45,918 bases of DNA from contig NZ_ATYR01000039.1 in NCBI RefSeq assembly GCF_000427785.1, forward strand, positions 1-45,918, written 5' to 3'. Positions 31,530-38,749 of the stretch are shown here, one piece after another (position 1 is the first letter of the stretch; the number at the start of each line of letters is the position of its first letter). The notes beneath the pieces are model-generated. The model did no database searches. It was not told the DNA's origin and saw only the letters and a list, made by a program, of their open reading frames with translations. The position numbers and the translations under genes are program-made. The stretch is from Massilia alkalitolerans DSM 17462 (GTDB taxonomy: Bacteria; Pseudomonadota; Gammaproteobacteria; Burkholderiales; Burkholderiaceae_D).

Positions 31530-31731
31530 TCGACAGGAAAAGCGGCGGAATCAGGTTCACGCCATGCGGGCCAACTTTGCGCTTGAAGGCATATATCCAG
31601 ATGCTCAAGATCTAGCTATGCAGGAAGCCTACATCATGGGTCATGCGTCAATTTTTGACATGTTAGAACATGCTAGAGCATTCGCTGCCCGCCATAGTCA
31701 ACCCGCTGTCTCTTCAAGCGAACCGTACTAA
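31522..31731 (+). CDS. Hypothetical small protein with an antitoxin-VbhA-like look
   Basis: A 69-residue frame: MISRQEKRRNQVHAMRANFA, then LEGIYPDAQDLAMQEAYIMG. The pattern (helix, then L-E-G-x-x-P-x-x-x-x-x-x-x-x-x-x-x-x-x-G) resembles small VbhA-type antitoxins, which pair with Fic toxins, but no Fic gene is present. The start overlaps the upstream frame. The call is tentative. Confidence 0.5.
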   Translation: MISRQEKRRNQVHAMRANFALEGIYPDAQDLAMQEAYIMGHASIFDMLEHARAFAARHSQPAVSSSEPY

Positions 31732-31846
31732 GGCACGTTTGCAGAGGTTCTTGGTATTACCAAGAACTGTAGAGACTAGCGCAGGATAGGCTTTCGCCAC
31801 CACTTGTAATACAAATGGACGAAAGCGAACGGTAGCCATCATTGTC

Positions 31847-32479
31847 ATGAAGAGAGTTTATTGTTATGGAAGAGCATGGGAAATCAGCGACTGCAAAAAA
31901 AAACGAGTCGTAACGAGCTTTGAAATCGGGCAGCTAAAGGAGCCGTGGGATGAGTACTGCAAGGCGAATGGCGTAAGTTCGGGCGAAGCACTTTGCCGGG
32001 TAATCCAGAAGCTCACAGGGGCTGACAAGCTGAAACTTCCTGAGTCCTCCACCCGAAGCGAAGCGAAAGTGACCAAGCCAGCTGATGCGTTTACGACGCA
32101 CGAGGGTATCGAAAAAAAACGTCATCGAATTTATCTGTCGCTAACGGCATCTGAGCTTAAAGCAGTCGAGACACGCGCTAGGGCTGATGGCTTCGATAAG
32201 TCCACCGCATGGACTGTTGCACTGATTCGAGCAAGTTTGACGGGCCAGCCACAGTTCGGCACTCAGGAAATCGATATTCTTGGGGAGTCAAATCGCCAGC
32301 TGCTCTTGATTGGTCGCAACTTAAATCAGGTTGCACGCGCCTTGAATTCCACACGAGGAAAGTCGGTGGACCAGTACGATACGGAGTTTGTGGAAGCTTT
32401 AGCCAAGAGCGTCAAGATACATGTGAAGAAGGTCGGCAACGCACTGCGCGCCGCGGCATACCGCTGGACCTTAGAGTAG
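31847..32479 (+). CDS. mobC: MobC-like mobilization/relaxosome protein
   Basis: A 210-residue protein. Its C-terminal part has LGESNRQLLLIGRNLNQVAR followed by ALNST, the central signature of the MobC family, which opens DNA at oriT beside a relaxase. The part before it (KKRHRIYLSLTASELKAVET) is a ribbon-helix-helix-like DNA-binding segment. The N-terminal 80 residues are extra compared with ordinary MobC (about 120-150 residues). No MobA/relaxase gene follows, so the element may be mobilised by another element's relaxase or may have lost it. Confidence 0.78.
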   Translation: MKRVYCYGRAWEISDCKKKRVVTSFEIGQLKEPWDEYCKANGVSSGEALCRVIQKLTGADKLKLPESSTRSEAKVTKPADAFTTHEGIEKKRHRIYLSLTASELKAVETRARADGFDKSTAWTVALIRASLTGQPQFGTQEIDILGESNRQLLLIGRNLNQVARALNSTRGKSVDQYDTEFVEALAKSVKIHVKKVGNALRAAAYRWTLE

Positions 32480-32756
32480 CTCTTGTCGGTTTCTCAACTA
32501 GTGTCTTCGCTGAGGCGCTACGCAACGGTAGACATGTGCGCGCTGTCGAGTTCGCATAGTCGTGTAGAGACGTAGATCCGAGGGGTAAATGCAGCCAAGT
32601 TCACAGCCGAGGTTGCCATGTGGCTAGCACACGTCTCCGCAGAGTAGCGGTGGACAGTGGGTTGCCGCACGATGAGCTTCATGTACATCCCACCCTACTC
32701 GAGTTACGTTAGCCTACGATCCATAGTCAATCTTCGTAACTCGAGAAAAAATAAGG
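32480..32756. promoter_or_regulatory. Non-coding region after mobC with CTCGAGTT inverted repeat (possible oriT or operator)
   Basis: CTCGAGTTACG at 32698-32708 and CGTAACTCGAG at 32735-32745 form an 11-bp inverted repeat with a 26-base loop. With the adjacent mobC gene this could be an origin of transfer; because the same CTCGAGTT core recurs in the next promoter it may also be an operator. No gene is seen from 32480 to 32690. Confidence 0.45.
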
Positions 32757-32832
32757 TCAACTCGAGTTGACGCATGGTCGAGTTAGGTACATAATAAAAA
32801 CGCTCCCTTAAGCCTGAAGACTTAAGGGAGCG
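32757..32832 (+). promoter_or_regulatory. Promoter, operator palindrome and 5' leader hairpin of the DndB-like gene
   Basis: TCAACTCGAGTTGA (32757-32770) is a perfect 14-bp palindrome. It overlaps a -35 TTGACG (32767-32772); 17 bases later CATAAT (32790-32795) fits a -10. A half-site TCGAGTTA is at 32778. CGCTCCCTTAAG (32801-32812), loop CCTGAAGA, CTTAAGGGAGCG (32821-32832) is a perfect 12-bp stem that would begin at the 5' end of the transcript. A repressor at the palindrome and a protective or regulatory RNA hairpin are likely. Confidence 0.65.
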
Positions 32833-32916
32833 CTGGCACAGGCGAACCTATGCGTCTAGGAACCGACATGGTAAGCCATTGAGCCAGACCTTTCAACCTA
32901 AGTAAGAAGGTTTAAC

Positions 32917-34089
32917 ATGTCTAAATTGACTCCGACCAACGGGCACCTCATCATGGGCACGCCGCTTGACGACCATCGTTTCCTTGGACGCTTGATGGCA
33001 GCACAACTTTTTCAGATCGCACCTGACCCCCGTCATAGCGAAAACAAGAAGAAGTTGGATACTTCCAAGGAGCTACAGGATATGCTCAGTGTCCGCGAGG
33101 AAGTACAGCGAATGTTCGAAGGAGCTAAACGCAAAAATGTGCCTGCTTATGCAGACTATATTGTTGAGCTGAAAAACGGTGCAGATGGCATTACCCCACC
33201 GATTACTTTGTACGTCGAGCAAAAGCTAGAAATGGAGGAGCGCGAGGATGGGTCTTATTTGATCCAGATTCCGTGGGATCAAAAGCTTGTTGCAATCGAT
33301 GGGGAGACCCAGCTTGCAGCACGTCATGAAGCTGCAAATATTGATCCCGAAACAAAACAATTGTTCGTCCCTGTTTACATTTGTCATGGCCGTGATAAGG
33401 CGTGGGCACGCCAGGCATTCCATGATCTGAATACGCTTGGGGTTCGTCCTAACGCAGCGGTAAGTTTAGGTATGGATGCGCGCGATCCTATTACCAGGGT
33501 GACACGCGAATTGGAGAGGCAAGTACCCTTCCTGCGAGATCGAGTGAATAAGGTGCGTCGTCAGTTACGCTCAACAGACCCGCATATTCTTACCATTACT
33601 TCCTTGCGAAACGCTTGTGTCACATTCGCAAAAGGAATTAACGGCGTCCAGTACGGCAGTCGTCCAGTCCCGCTTAACGAGTCGGACCTACCGAAGATCG
33701 AAAAGGCTGCCGTGGAGTGGTTTAGTGCTGTTACTGATTCTATTGGTCCCGCACTTGAAGACCGAGAAAATAAATTGGCGGGAGCACCTGCCGTGTTCGC
33801 AGCTATTGGAGCATTGGGCTCTGGCTTGCATCAAATCGATGACGATGATACACGCAGAGCTAACGCAAAAGCGTTAGCTCTCGAGTTGAAACGAATTGAC
33901 TGGACACGTAGCTCTAAATGGGCAGGTATCGCAGGAAAGATTAGCCCAAAGGGAGTACTTTCGGTTGGCGGAGCAAAAGAAACCGCTTACGCTGTGTATT
34001 CGGCTTTAGCTGACGAAATGAGCCCAGCCTATAACACAATTCGTCCGACGCTGGCGGCGAAAGTTCATTTGGATGATTCAGCCGCGTAA
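32917..34089 (+). CDS. DndB/DGQHR-family protein
   Basis: A 390-residue soluble protein with ribosome site AGAAGG. KLVAIDGETQLAARHE at about 123-138 fits the DGQHR motif of DndB-type proteins, but here it is D-G-E-T-Q, so the usual Q-H-R is changed. VYICHGRDKAWARQAFHDLN and LGVRPNAAVSLGMD are further family-like stretches. DndB is the repressor of DNA phosphorothioation operons; related solitary proteins occur in mobile elements. No dndCDE or other modification genes are present. The palindrome in its own promoter suggests autoregulation. Confidence 0.7.
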   Translation: MSKLTPTNGHLIMGTPLDDHRFLGRLMAAQLFQIAPDPRHSENKKKLDTSKELQDMLSVREEVQRMFEGAKRKNVPAYADYIVELKNGADGITPPITLYVEQKLEMEEREDGSYLIQIPWDQKLVAIDGETQLAARHEAANIDPETKQLFVPVYICHGRDKAWARQAFHDLNTLGVRPNAAVSLGMDARDPITRVTRELERQVPFLRDRVNKVRRQLRSTDPHILTITSLRNACVTFAKGINGVQYGSRPVPLNESDLPKIEKAAVEWFSAVTDSIGPALEDRENKLAGAPAVFAAIGALGSGLHQIDDDDTRRANAKALALELKRIDWTRSSKWAGIAGKISPKGVLSVGGAKETAYAVYSALADEMSPAYNTIRPTLAAKVHLDDSAA

Positions 34090-34099
34090 CATATGACAT

Positions 34100-34123
34100 G
34101 GAAGAGACCTTTTGGTCTCTTCC
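34100..34123. terminator. Hairpin between convergent DndB-like and SecB-like genes
   Basis: GGAAGAGACC-TTTT-GGTCTCTTCC is a perfect 10-bp stem eleven bases after the DndB-like stop. It is followed by A6 on the plus strand instead of T, so simple intrinsic termination is doubtful in the plus direction. Confidence 0.6.
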
Positions 34124-34179
34124 AAAAAAGAGCTTCTAAGACAACTAATTCGTTATTTGACTGAATTAAAACTTCTCAT

Positions 34180-34644
34180 TTACTGCTTTGCCATCAGTGA
34201 CGGGCGATTGTCTTCAAAATTCACAGCCGGCAAAAGTAACGGGCCAGATGTCGACCGCGAAGTTACATTTAATGTCATTTCGCGAATTGCGCCATAAAGT
34301 ATGGTGGCGCCATTGACGACAATTAGATCTTTTCGCTTTTCGAACTCAGTATCTTTTGGCAACCATTTGAACAAGCCAGAAACGGCAACATTCAATTTGT
34401 ATGGGGCTATTTTTCCTTCAGTATTTTCTATTCGCAGTCTTACCGAAACTAGCATCGAACTTCCGATAGTCGCCTCAGACTCATCGTCATCGTCATAGTC
34501 AGCATGTCCGACTTCGCATTGAAGACGAACATTTTGAAAATCAAAGTCAATTGCCGGAATAGGATTCCCATGCTCATCTCTAGCGCACTCAATCGAAATC
34601 TCTTCGAAAGCAATGCCTTTTGGCTGAAGTGGCGAAACCTTCAT
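34180..34644 (-). CDS. SecB-like chaperone of a toxin-antitoxin-chaperone (TAC) module
   Basis: A 154-residue beta-rich protein. FEEISIECARDEHGNPIPAI is the SecB first strand, LVSVRLRIENTEGKIAPYKL the middle strand, VAVSGLFKWLPKDTEFE the next and VNGATILYGAIREMTLNVTS the SecB long-helix start (N-G-x-x-I-L-Y-x-x-x-R-E). SecB tetramers hold unfolded proteins; in TAC modules they stabilise the antitoxin. Its ATG shares one base with the stop of the antitoxin gene (TAATG), so it is the third gene of toxin-antitoxin-chaperone. Confidence 0.85.
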   Translation of the reverse strand: MKVSPLQPKGIAFEEISIECARDEHGNPIPAIDFDFQNVRLQCEVGHADYDDDDESEATIGSSMLVSVRLRIENTEGKIAPYKLNVAVSGLFKWLPKDTEFEKRKDLIVVNGATILYGAIREMTLNVTSRSTSGPLLLPAVNFEDNRPSLMAKQ

Positions 34645-35270
34645 TATGCGTATTCCGGCATAGTCAAAAATTCTTGGTTAGAAGCTTTCATTCCATTCAT
34701 AGCCCAAGTTCCATAGCTTGCCCAAGAGCGTTTTGTAGCTTCTTTCGCTGCACTTATCGCTACTGCGATTTCTCTTCCATTGGCGGCGCCAGCCGGGATG
34801 AACTCTACGCAAATGTTACTTTGAACCTCATCTTTTTCAGTAACTACCGGGTCGATCTTAACTCCATGCCGGAGTGCTAACTTGGCTGCTACTCCAGGGA
34901 GCTCTCTCGAAGCCCACAGTAGGTTCTCCATTGCATCCGAAGGAGGAGTCTCGTCATTTTCATACTTGCAAAACGCTACAGGACCGCCACCGAAAAGCTT
35001 CCCCGCTGCTTCTTGAGTAATACGGAGCTGTTTGCGAATAGCTGCAATTTCCGCACCCGTAAGCTTTCCCTGTGCAAATCTCTCCGCAGCACGCATTGCC
35101 CTCGCGTTTAATTTGAGATCTTCAGTCGTAGCAATATCTAATCCACACGCATCGCACCAATGTGACCGATGCATCACCTCGACAATTGACGTGCCAAATT
35201 CTTGTTGCAGTTTTTTAACTTCAAGCGTGAGGTGGCCTTCCTCGCAAACTGGGCAGATATTATTTTTCAT
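34644..35270 (-). CDS. MqsA-type antitoxin with chaperone-addiction tail
   Basis: A 208-residue protein: two CxxC zinc pairs (NNICPVCEEG and HWCDACG) in the N-terminal domain, an HTH domain (KQLRITQEAAGKLFGGGPVA, FCKYENDETPPS), typical of MqsA. Ordinary MqsA has about 130 residues; here a further 75 residues end ASNQEFLTMPEYA. Chaperone-addiction sequences in TAC antitoxins sit exactly there and make the antitoxin depend on SecB. It lies between toxin and SecB genes. It probably binds the palindrome at the toxin start. Confidence 0.85.
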   Translation of the reverse strand: MKNNICPVCEEGHLTLEVKKLQQEFGTSIVEVMHRSHWCDACGLDIATTEDLKLNARAMRAAERFAQGKLTGAEIAAIRKQLRITQEAAGKLFGGGPVAFCKYENDETPPSDAMENLLWASRELPGVAAKLALRHGVKIDPVVTEKDEVQSNICVEFIPAGAANGREIAVAISAAKEATKRSWASYGTWAMNGMKASNQEFLTMPEYA

Positions 35271-35281
35271 AAAGCACCATA

Positions 35282-35782
35282 TCAGTAGATTGACTCATGC
35301 ATTGATGCGATGAGGAGCATTTTGCCAGAAGCTGTTTTGCACATCTTGATATATAGCTTGTTCTCAACTTTTTCAAATTCATTTATCTGTCGGACGACTT
35401 CGAGACAATATGCGTCACACGGATACCAGCGTGCGGCTTCGCTCACTCGCACTCCTTCCCGCTGACTCGCCATGCACCAAGCCGAATTTAGGTAATGTTT
35501 ATCAGACAACAGCTCCACGAACTCAGCGATGTCTGCTTTCTCTAAGCAGAGTTTCTGTAAGTCTCGAGAGCAATCAGTTGTAATGATATTGATAGCGTGG
35601 TCGTTACCTTCGCTAAACTGCCGTCCCAGTTGCTTGATTTCGTCCAAATTCCATACTTTTGAAGAAATCCTCCTTGAAGCAATGTCTGCCAAGTTTTCGC
35701 CGTTGACCGGAGGAGGCCATGGGAGATGAGGGAGGACACGAACGAACGCGTTCGCATGGCCCTGAGGTCGCAAATTTACCAT
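35282..35782 (-). CDS. MqsR-like toxin of the TAC module
   Basis: ATG 35782 gives 166 residues; a TTG start at 35800 is weaker. The C-terminal 110 residues match MqsR in plan: IAEFVELLSDKHYLNSAWCM, YCLEVVRQINEFEKVENKLY then LYIKMCKTASGKMLLIAS, with the closing L-Y-x-K-x... L-L-x-x-S strand pair. MqsR is a ribosome-independent mRNA interferase of about 98 residues, so this protein has an N-terminal extension. The assignment rests on position before MqsA and SecB as much as on sequence. Confidence 0.6.
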   Translation of the reverse strand: MVNLRPQGHANAFVRVLPHLPWPPPVNGENLADIASRRISSKVWNLDEIKQLGRQFSEGNDHAINIITTDCSRDLQKLCLEKADIAEFVELLSDKHYLNSAWCMASQREGVRVSEAARWYPCDAYCLEVVRQINEFEKVENKLYIKMCKTASGKMLLIASMHESIY

Positions 35783-35789
35783 AGTGGTA
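35777..35789. promoter_or_regulatory. Operator-like palindrome at the toxin start codon
   Basis: TACCA-TAG-TGGTA is a 5-3-5 perfect inverted repeat overlapping the ATG of the toxin gene. MqsA-type antitoxins bind AACCT-N3-AGGTT-type palindromes with the same 3-base spacer, so autorepression is likely. Confidence 0.5.
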
Positions 35790-36149
35790 GTTTTTCGCAA
35801 GCGGTGTTACACATTGTTGTGGCCGCCGCTCGTTGATTCGGGGCACCAAATATACCTTTGATGATGCATCATTGTCACGCATAGGATGGAGTACAGCCTC
35901 TACTACTAACTGTTGCAGGTCAGCAACAAGTTCAGCTACATAAGTGAACGTAGATGCCAACGAAGGGCAGCAGCTACACGATCGACCTAGGCACGTGCTA
36001 GTTCTGCTCAAAGTACTAATTCAGTACATCGCTCAGTTCTTGGGGGCTCCGCGAGATTTCGCTAACTTACTGATCCTAAAGTACTTTTTCTTGTGCTACT
36101 TTACGGTACAATTCGCTTTGTAATCAAAGACATATCGTTTTGTTTGCTA
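35790..36149. other. Right end of the integrative element, candidate arm sites
   Basis: No gene is seen. AAAGTAC occurs at 36010-36016 and 36078-36084, and ACTTTACGGTACAA at about 36098-36111, echoing the sequence inside the left end at 28489-28508. They may be arm sites for the integrase. Confidence 0.4.
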
Positions 36150-36195
36150 ATTTGTAATCATCAGGTGGCGGGTTCGAGTCCTGCAGTCGGCACCA
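36150..36195 (+). repeat. Right attachment repeat: 3' end of tRNA-Thr(UGU)
   Basis: Identical over 46 bases to 28376-28421. The chromosome right of it is GC-rich core DNA, so this copy is the original tRNA 3' end at the island-chromosome boundary. The preceding bases do not complete a tRNA. Confidence 0.9.
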
Positions 36196-36208
36196 AGATC
36201 TCATGCAG

Positions 36209-36240
36209 AAAGCCCAGCCATTTGGCTGGGCTTTTTGTTT
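36209..36240 (+). terminator. tRNA terminator at the island-chromosome boundary
   Basis: AAAGCCCAGCC (36209-36219), ATTT, GGCTGGGCTTT (36224-36234), then TTGTTTTCC: a strong intrinsic terminator, probably the native one of the tRNA-Thr gene. Confidence 0.85.
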
Positions 36241-36343
36241 TCCGGTCTTGTTGTCGAAACAGGACAATTGCGGGTCAATCGTGCGAGTTTGCTCAACAAT
36301 ACATGGCTATAATCGCTCTGTTTAACTTCTCCCACTACGACCG

Positions 36344-37153
36344 ATGAGCTCCCACATCCAGCTTCGCAACAACGTGCGCATTTCCGGAAATGGTGCAGCG
36401 ACCATGGTATTTGCGCATGGGTTCGGATGTGACCAGACCATGTGGCGCTTCCTCGCGCCGGCCTACCAGGACCGCTTCCGTACCATCTCCTTCGACCTGG
36501 TCGGCAGCGGCGGCTCGGACCTCGCCGCCTACGACCGCGAGAAATACGGCAGCCTGCACGGCTATGCCGACGACCTGCTTGAGATCCTCGATGCCTTCGC
36601 CACCGGTCCCGTGGTGTTCGTCGGACACTCGGTCAGCACCATGATCGGCCTGCTGGCCACCATCAAGGCGCCGGAAAAGTTCGTGGCGCAAGTCATGGTG
36701 GGCCCCTCGCCGTGCTACATCAACGACGGTGACTACACCGGCGGCTTCAGCCACGAGGACATCGACGAACTGCTGGAAACGATGGATGCGAATTACCTCG
36801 GCTGGTCGAGCAGCATGGCGCCGGCCATCATGGGCGCGCCCAACCGGCCCGACCTGCGCGAGGAACTGACCAGCAGCTTCTGCCGCAACGACCCCGATAT
36901 CGCCAAGCACTTGGCCCGCGTGACCTTCACTTCCGACCACCGTGCCGACGTGCCGAAGTCGACAGTCCCGGCCCTGATCCTGCAGTGCAGCGACGACCTG
37001 GTCGCGCCGGTCGCCGTCGGCCAGTTCCTGCACCGGCACCTGCCGGCCAGCACCCTGCACATCATCGAAAACGTCGGCCACTGCCCGCACATGAGCGCAC
37101 CTACCGCGAGCTCGAACGCCATCGATCAATTTCTCGCGCAAACCCTGCGCTGA
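36344..37153 (+). CDS. RsbQ-like alpha/beta hydrolase
   Basis: A 269-residue protein with FAHGFGCDQTMWRFLAPAY, nucleophile elbow GHSVSTM (Ser96), aspartate in LQCSDDLVAP and histidine in GHCPHMSAP. The HSVS elbow and GFGCDQ oxyanion loop are typical of RsbQ and its plant KAI2/D14 relatives. In Bacillus RsbQ feeds a small product to the PAS domain of RsbP. Here the next gene codes a PAS-histidine kinase, starting six bases after this one ends, so an equivalent sensor pair is likely. Confidence 0.88.
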   Translation: MSSHIQLRNNVRISGNGAATMVFAHGFGCDQTMWRFLAPAYQDRFRTISFDLVGSGGSDLAAYDREKYGSLHGYADDLLEILDAFATGPVVFVGHSVSTMIGLLATIKAPEKFVAQVMVGPSPCYINDGDYTGGFSHEDIDELLETMDANYLGWSSSMAPAIMGAPNRPDLREELTSSFCRNDPDIAKHLARVTFTSDHRADVPKSTVPALILQCSDDLVAPVAVGQFLHRHLPASTLHIIENVGHCPHMSAPTASSNAIDQFLAQTLR

Positions 37154-37158
37154 ATGCA

Positions 37159-38733
37159 GTGTCACCAGACCTTCTTGCGGGCGAACTCCTGTTCGACCAT
37201 GCGGCCTGCGCGCTGGTCCTCACCAGGGCCGACGGCGCCATCCTGCGTGCCAACAGCACGGCATGTACCTGGCTGGGCTACACCCTGGAAGAACTGGTCG
37301 GCGCCAAGTCCATGCGCGACCTCCTGCCCATCGGTGCGCGCTTGTTCTATCACACGCACTGCCAGCCGATCCTCCAGGTGCAGGGTTCGGTGGCCGAGAT
37401 CCAGGTCGATCTGCTTACCCGCGACAAGCAGCGCCTGCCGGTACTGATCAATATCGTGCGGCAGCAGGACGGCGACCGGATCGTCGACCACTGGGCATTT
37501 TTCAAGGCCTCCGACCGCAAGGCTTACGAGCGCGAGCTGCTGAACGCCCGCAAGGCGGCGGAAGCCGCGCTGGAAGCGCGCCATAGCGCCGAAGAGGAAC
37601 TCAAGCGGCTCAACGCCCAGCTGTCGGCCGCCGACCGGCGCAAGGACGAATTCCTGGCGACGCTGTCGCACGAGCTGCGCAATCCGCTCGCGCCCATGCG
37701 CAGTACGCTCGACGTGCTCACGCTGAAGTTCGCCCGCGGCGCCGACGCTCGCCTGCTGCAGGCCTTCGACCGCCAGCTGCGCCACCTGACACGGCTGGTG
37801 GACGACCTGATGGAAGTGTCGCGCATCACGCAGGGGCGCATGCAGCTGCGCCGCACCGCGGTCGAGCTGTCCGCACTGGTGTCGGGCGCGGCCCAGGACC
37901 TGGCCCCGACCATGGAAGCGGCAGGCCATACGCTGCGGCTGTCGATTGCGCCGCCGCCGGTCACCGTGGACGGCGACCCGACGCGCCTGTTCCAGGTCGT
38001 CCTGAACCTGCTCACCAATGCGGCCAAGTACACGCCGGAGGGCGGCCTGATCGAACTCCAGCTTGCCTGCGACGGGGACATGGCCGAGATCCGGGTAAGC
38101 GACAACGGCATCGGCATCCCGGCCGAAGCGCTTGCCAATATCTTCAACATGTTTTCGCAGCTCGAACCCGCGCTGGAGCGCTCAAGGGGCGGACTCGGCA
38201 TCGGCCTTGCCCTGGTGCGCGGCATCGTGGAACTTCATGGCGGCAGCATCGCGGCGGACAGCGCCGGCCCGGGCAAGGGCAGCACGTTCAGCGTGCGCCT
38301 GCCGCTGTCGCTGGCGGTCGCCCGCCCCGTGGAGGCTGCCCCGACCGGCGCCCTCCCGGCCCGGGTACGGGTGCTGGTCGTGGACGACAACGAGGATGCG
38401 GCGCAGATGCTGGCGATGGCGCTCGAATACTCGGGCTGCGAGATCCGCGTCGCCCATTCGGCCGCCCAGGCGCTGGAACTGATCCCGGTCTTCGCGCCCG
38501 CGGCGGCGCTGCTGGACATCGGCCTGCCGGACATGAACGGCTACGAATTGGCCCGCCGCATACGCCAGCTGCCGACCGGCGCGCAGGCCATGCTCATCGC
38601 CACCACCGGATGGGGCCAGCAGAAAGACCGCGAACGCGCCTTCGAGGCCGGCTTCGACCACCATATCACCAAGCCGATCGACTTCGAGCTGCTGCAGCCC
38701 TTGCTGCAAGGGCTCGCGGCGGACGATACCTGA
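37159..38733 (+). CDS. PAS hybrid histidine kinase with receiver domain (partner of the RsbQ-like hydrolase)
   Basis: GTG 37159 gives 524 residues. PAS about 5-130 (LLFDHAACALVLTRADGAIL), coiled coil (RKAAEAALEARHSAEEELKR), HisKA with FLATLSHELRNPLAP (phospho-His near 170), ATPase with DNGIGIPAEALANIF and GGLGIGLALVRGIVELHGG, and a receiver VLVVDDNEDAAQML...LLDIGLPDMNGYELA with phospho-Asp near 452. Codons upstream of 37159 overlap the hydrolase gene in another frame. A CTG at 37150 is a less likely start. No membrane span. Confidence 0.88.
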   Translation: MSPDLLAGELLFDHAACALVLTRADGAILRANSTACTWLGYTLEELVGAKSMRDLLPIGARLFYHTHCQPILQVQGSVAEIQVDLLTRDKQRLPVLINIVRQQDGDRIVDHWAFFKASDRKAYERELLNARKAAEAALEARHSAEEELKRLNAQLSAADRRKDEFLATLSHELRNPLAPMRSTLDVLTLKFARGADARLLQAFDRQLRHLTRLVDDLMEVSRITQGRMQLRRTAVELSALVSGAAQDLAPTMEAAGHTLRLSIAPPPVTVDGDPTRLFQVVLNLLTNAAKYTPEGGLIELQLACDGDMAEIRVSDNGIGIPAEALANIFNMFSQLEPALERSRGGLGIGLALVRGIVELHGGSIAADSAGPGKGSTFSVRLPLSLAVARPVEAAPTGALPARVRVLVVDDNEDAAQMLAMALEYSGCEIRVAHSAAQALELIPVFAPAAALLDIGLPDMNGYELARRIRQLPTGAQAMLIATTGWGQQKDRERAFEAGFDHHITKPIDFELLQPLLQGLAADDT

Positions 38734-38749
38734 TGGACCGCTTGGCCGG

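Noticed and set aside
32833..32916. Leader of the DndB-like gene considered as a tRNA or tRNA-like RNA on either strand
   Set aside because: A GCATAGGTTCGCCTGTGC-like T arm can be drawn on the minus strand, but loop length and acceptor pairing do not fit a tRNA.
32917..34089. Complete Dnd phosphorothioation system
   Set aside because: No DndA, C, D or E genes are in the window.
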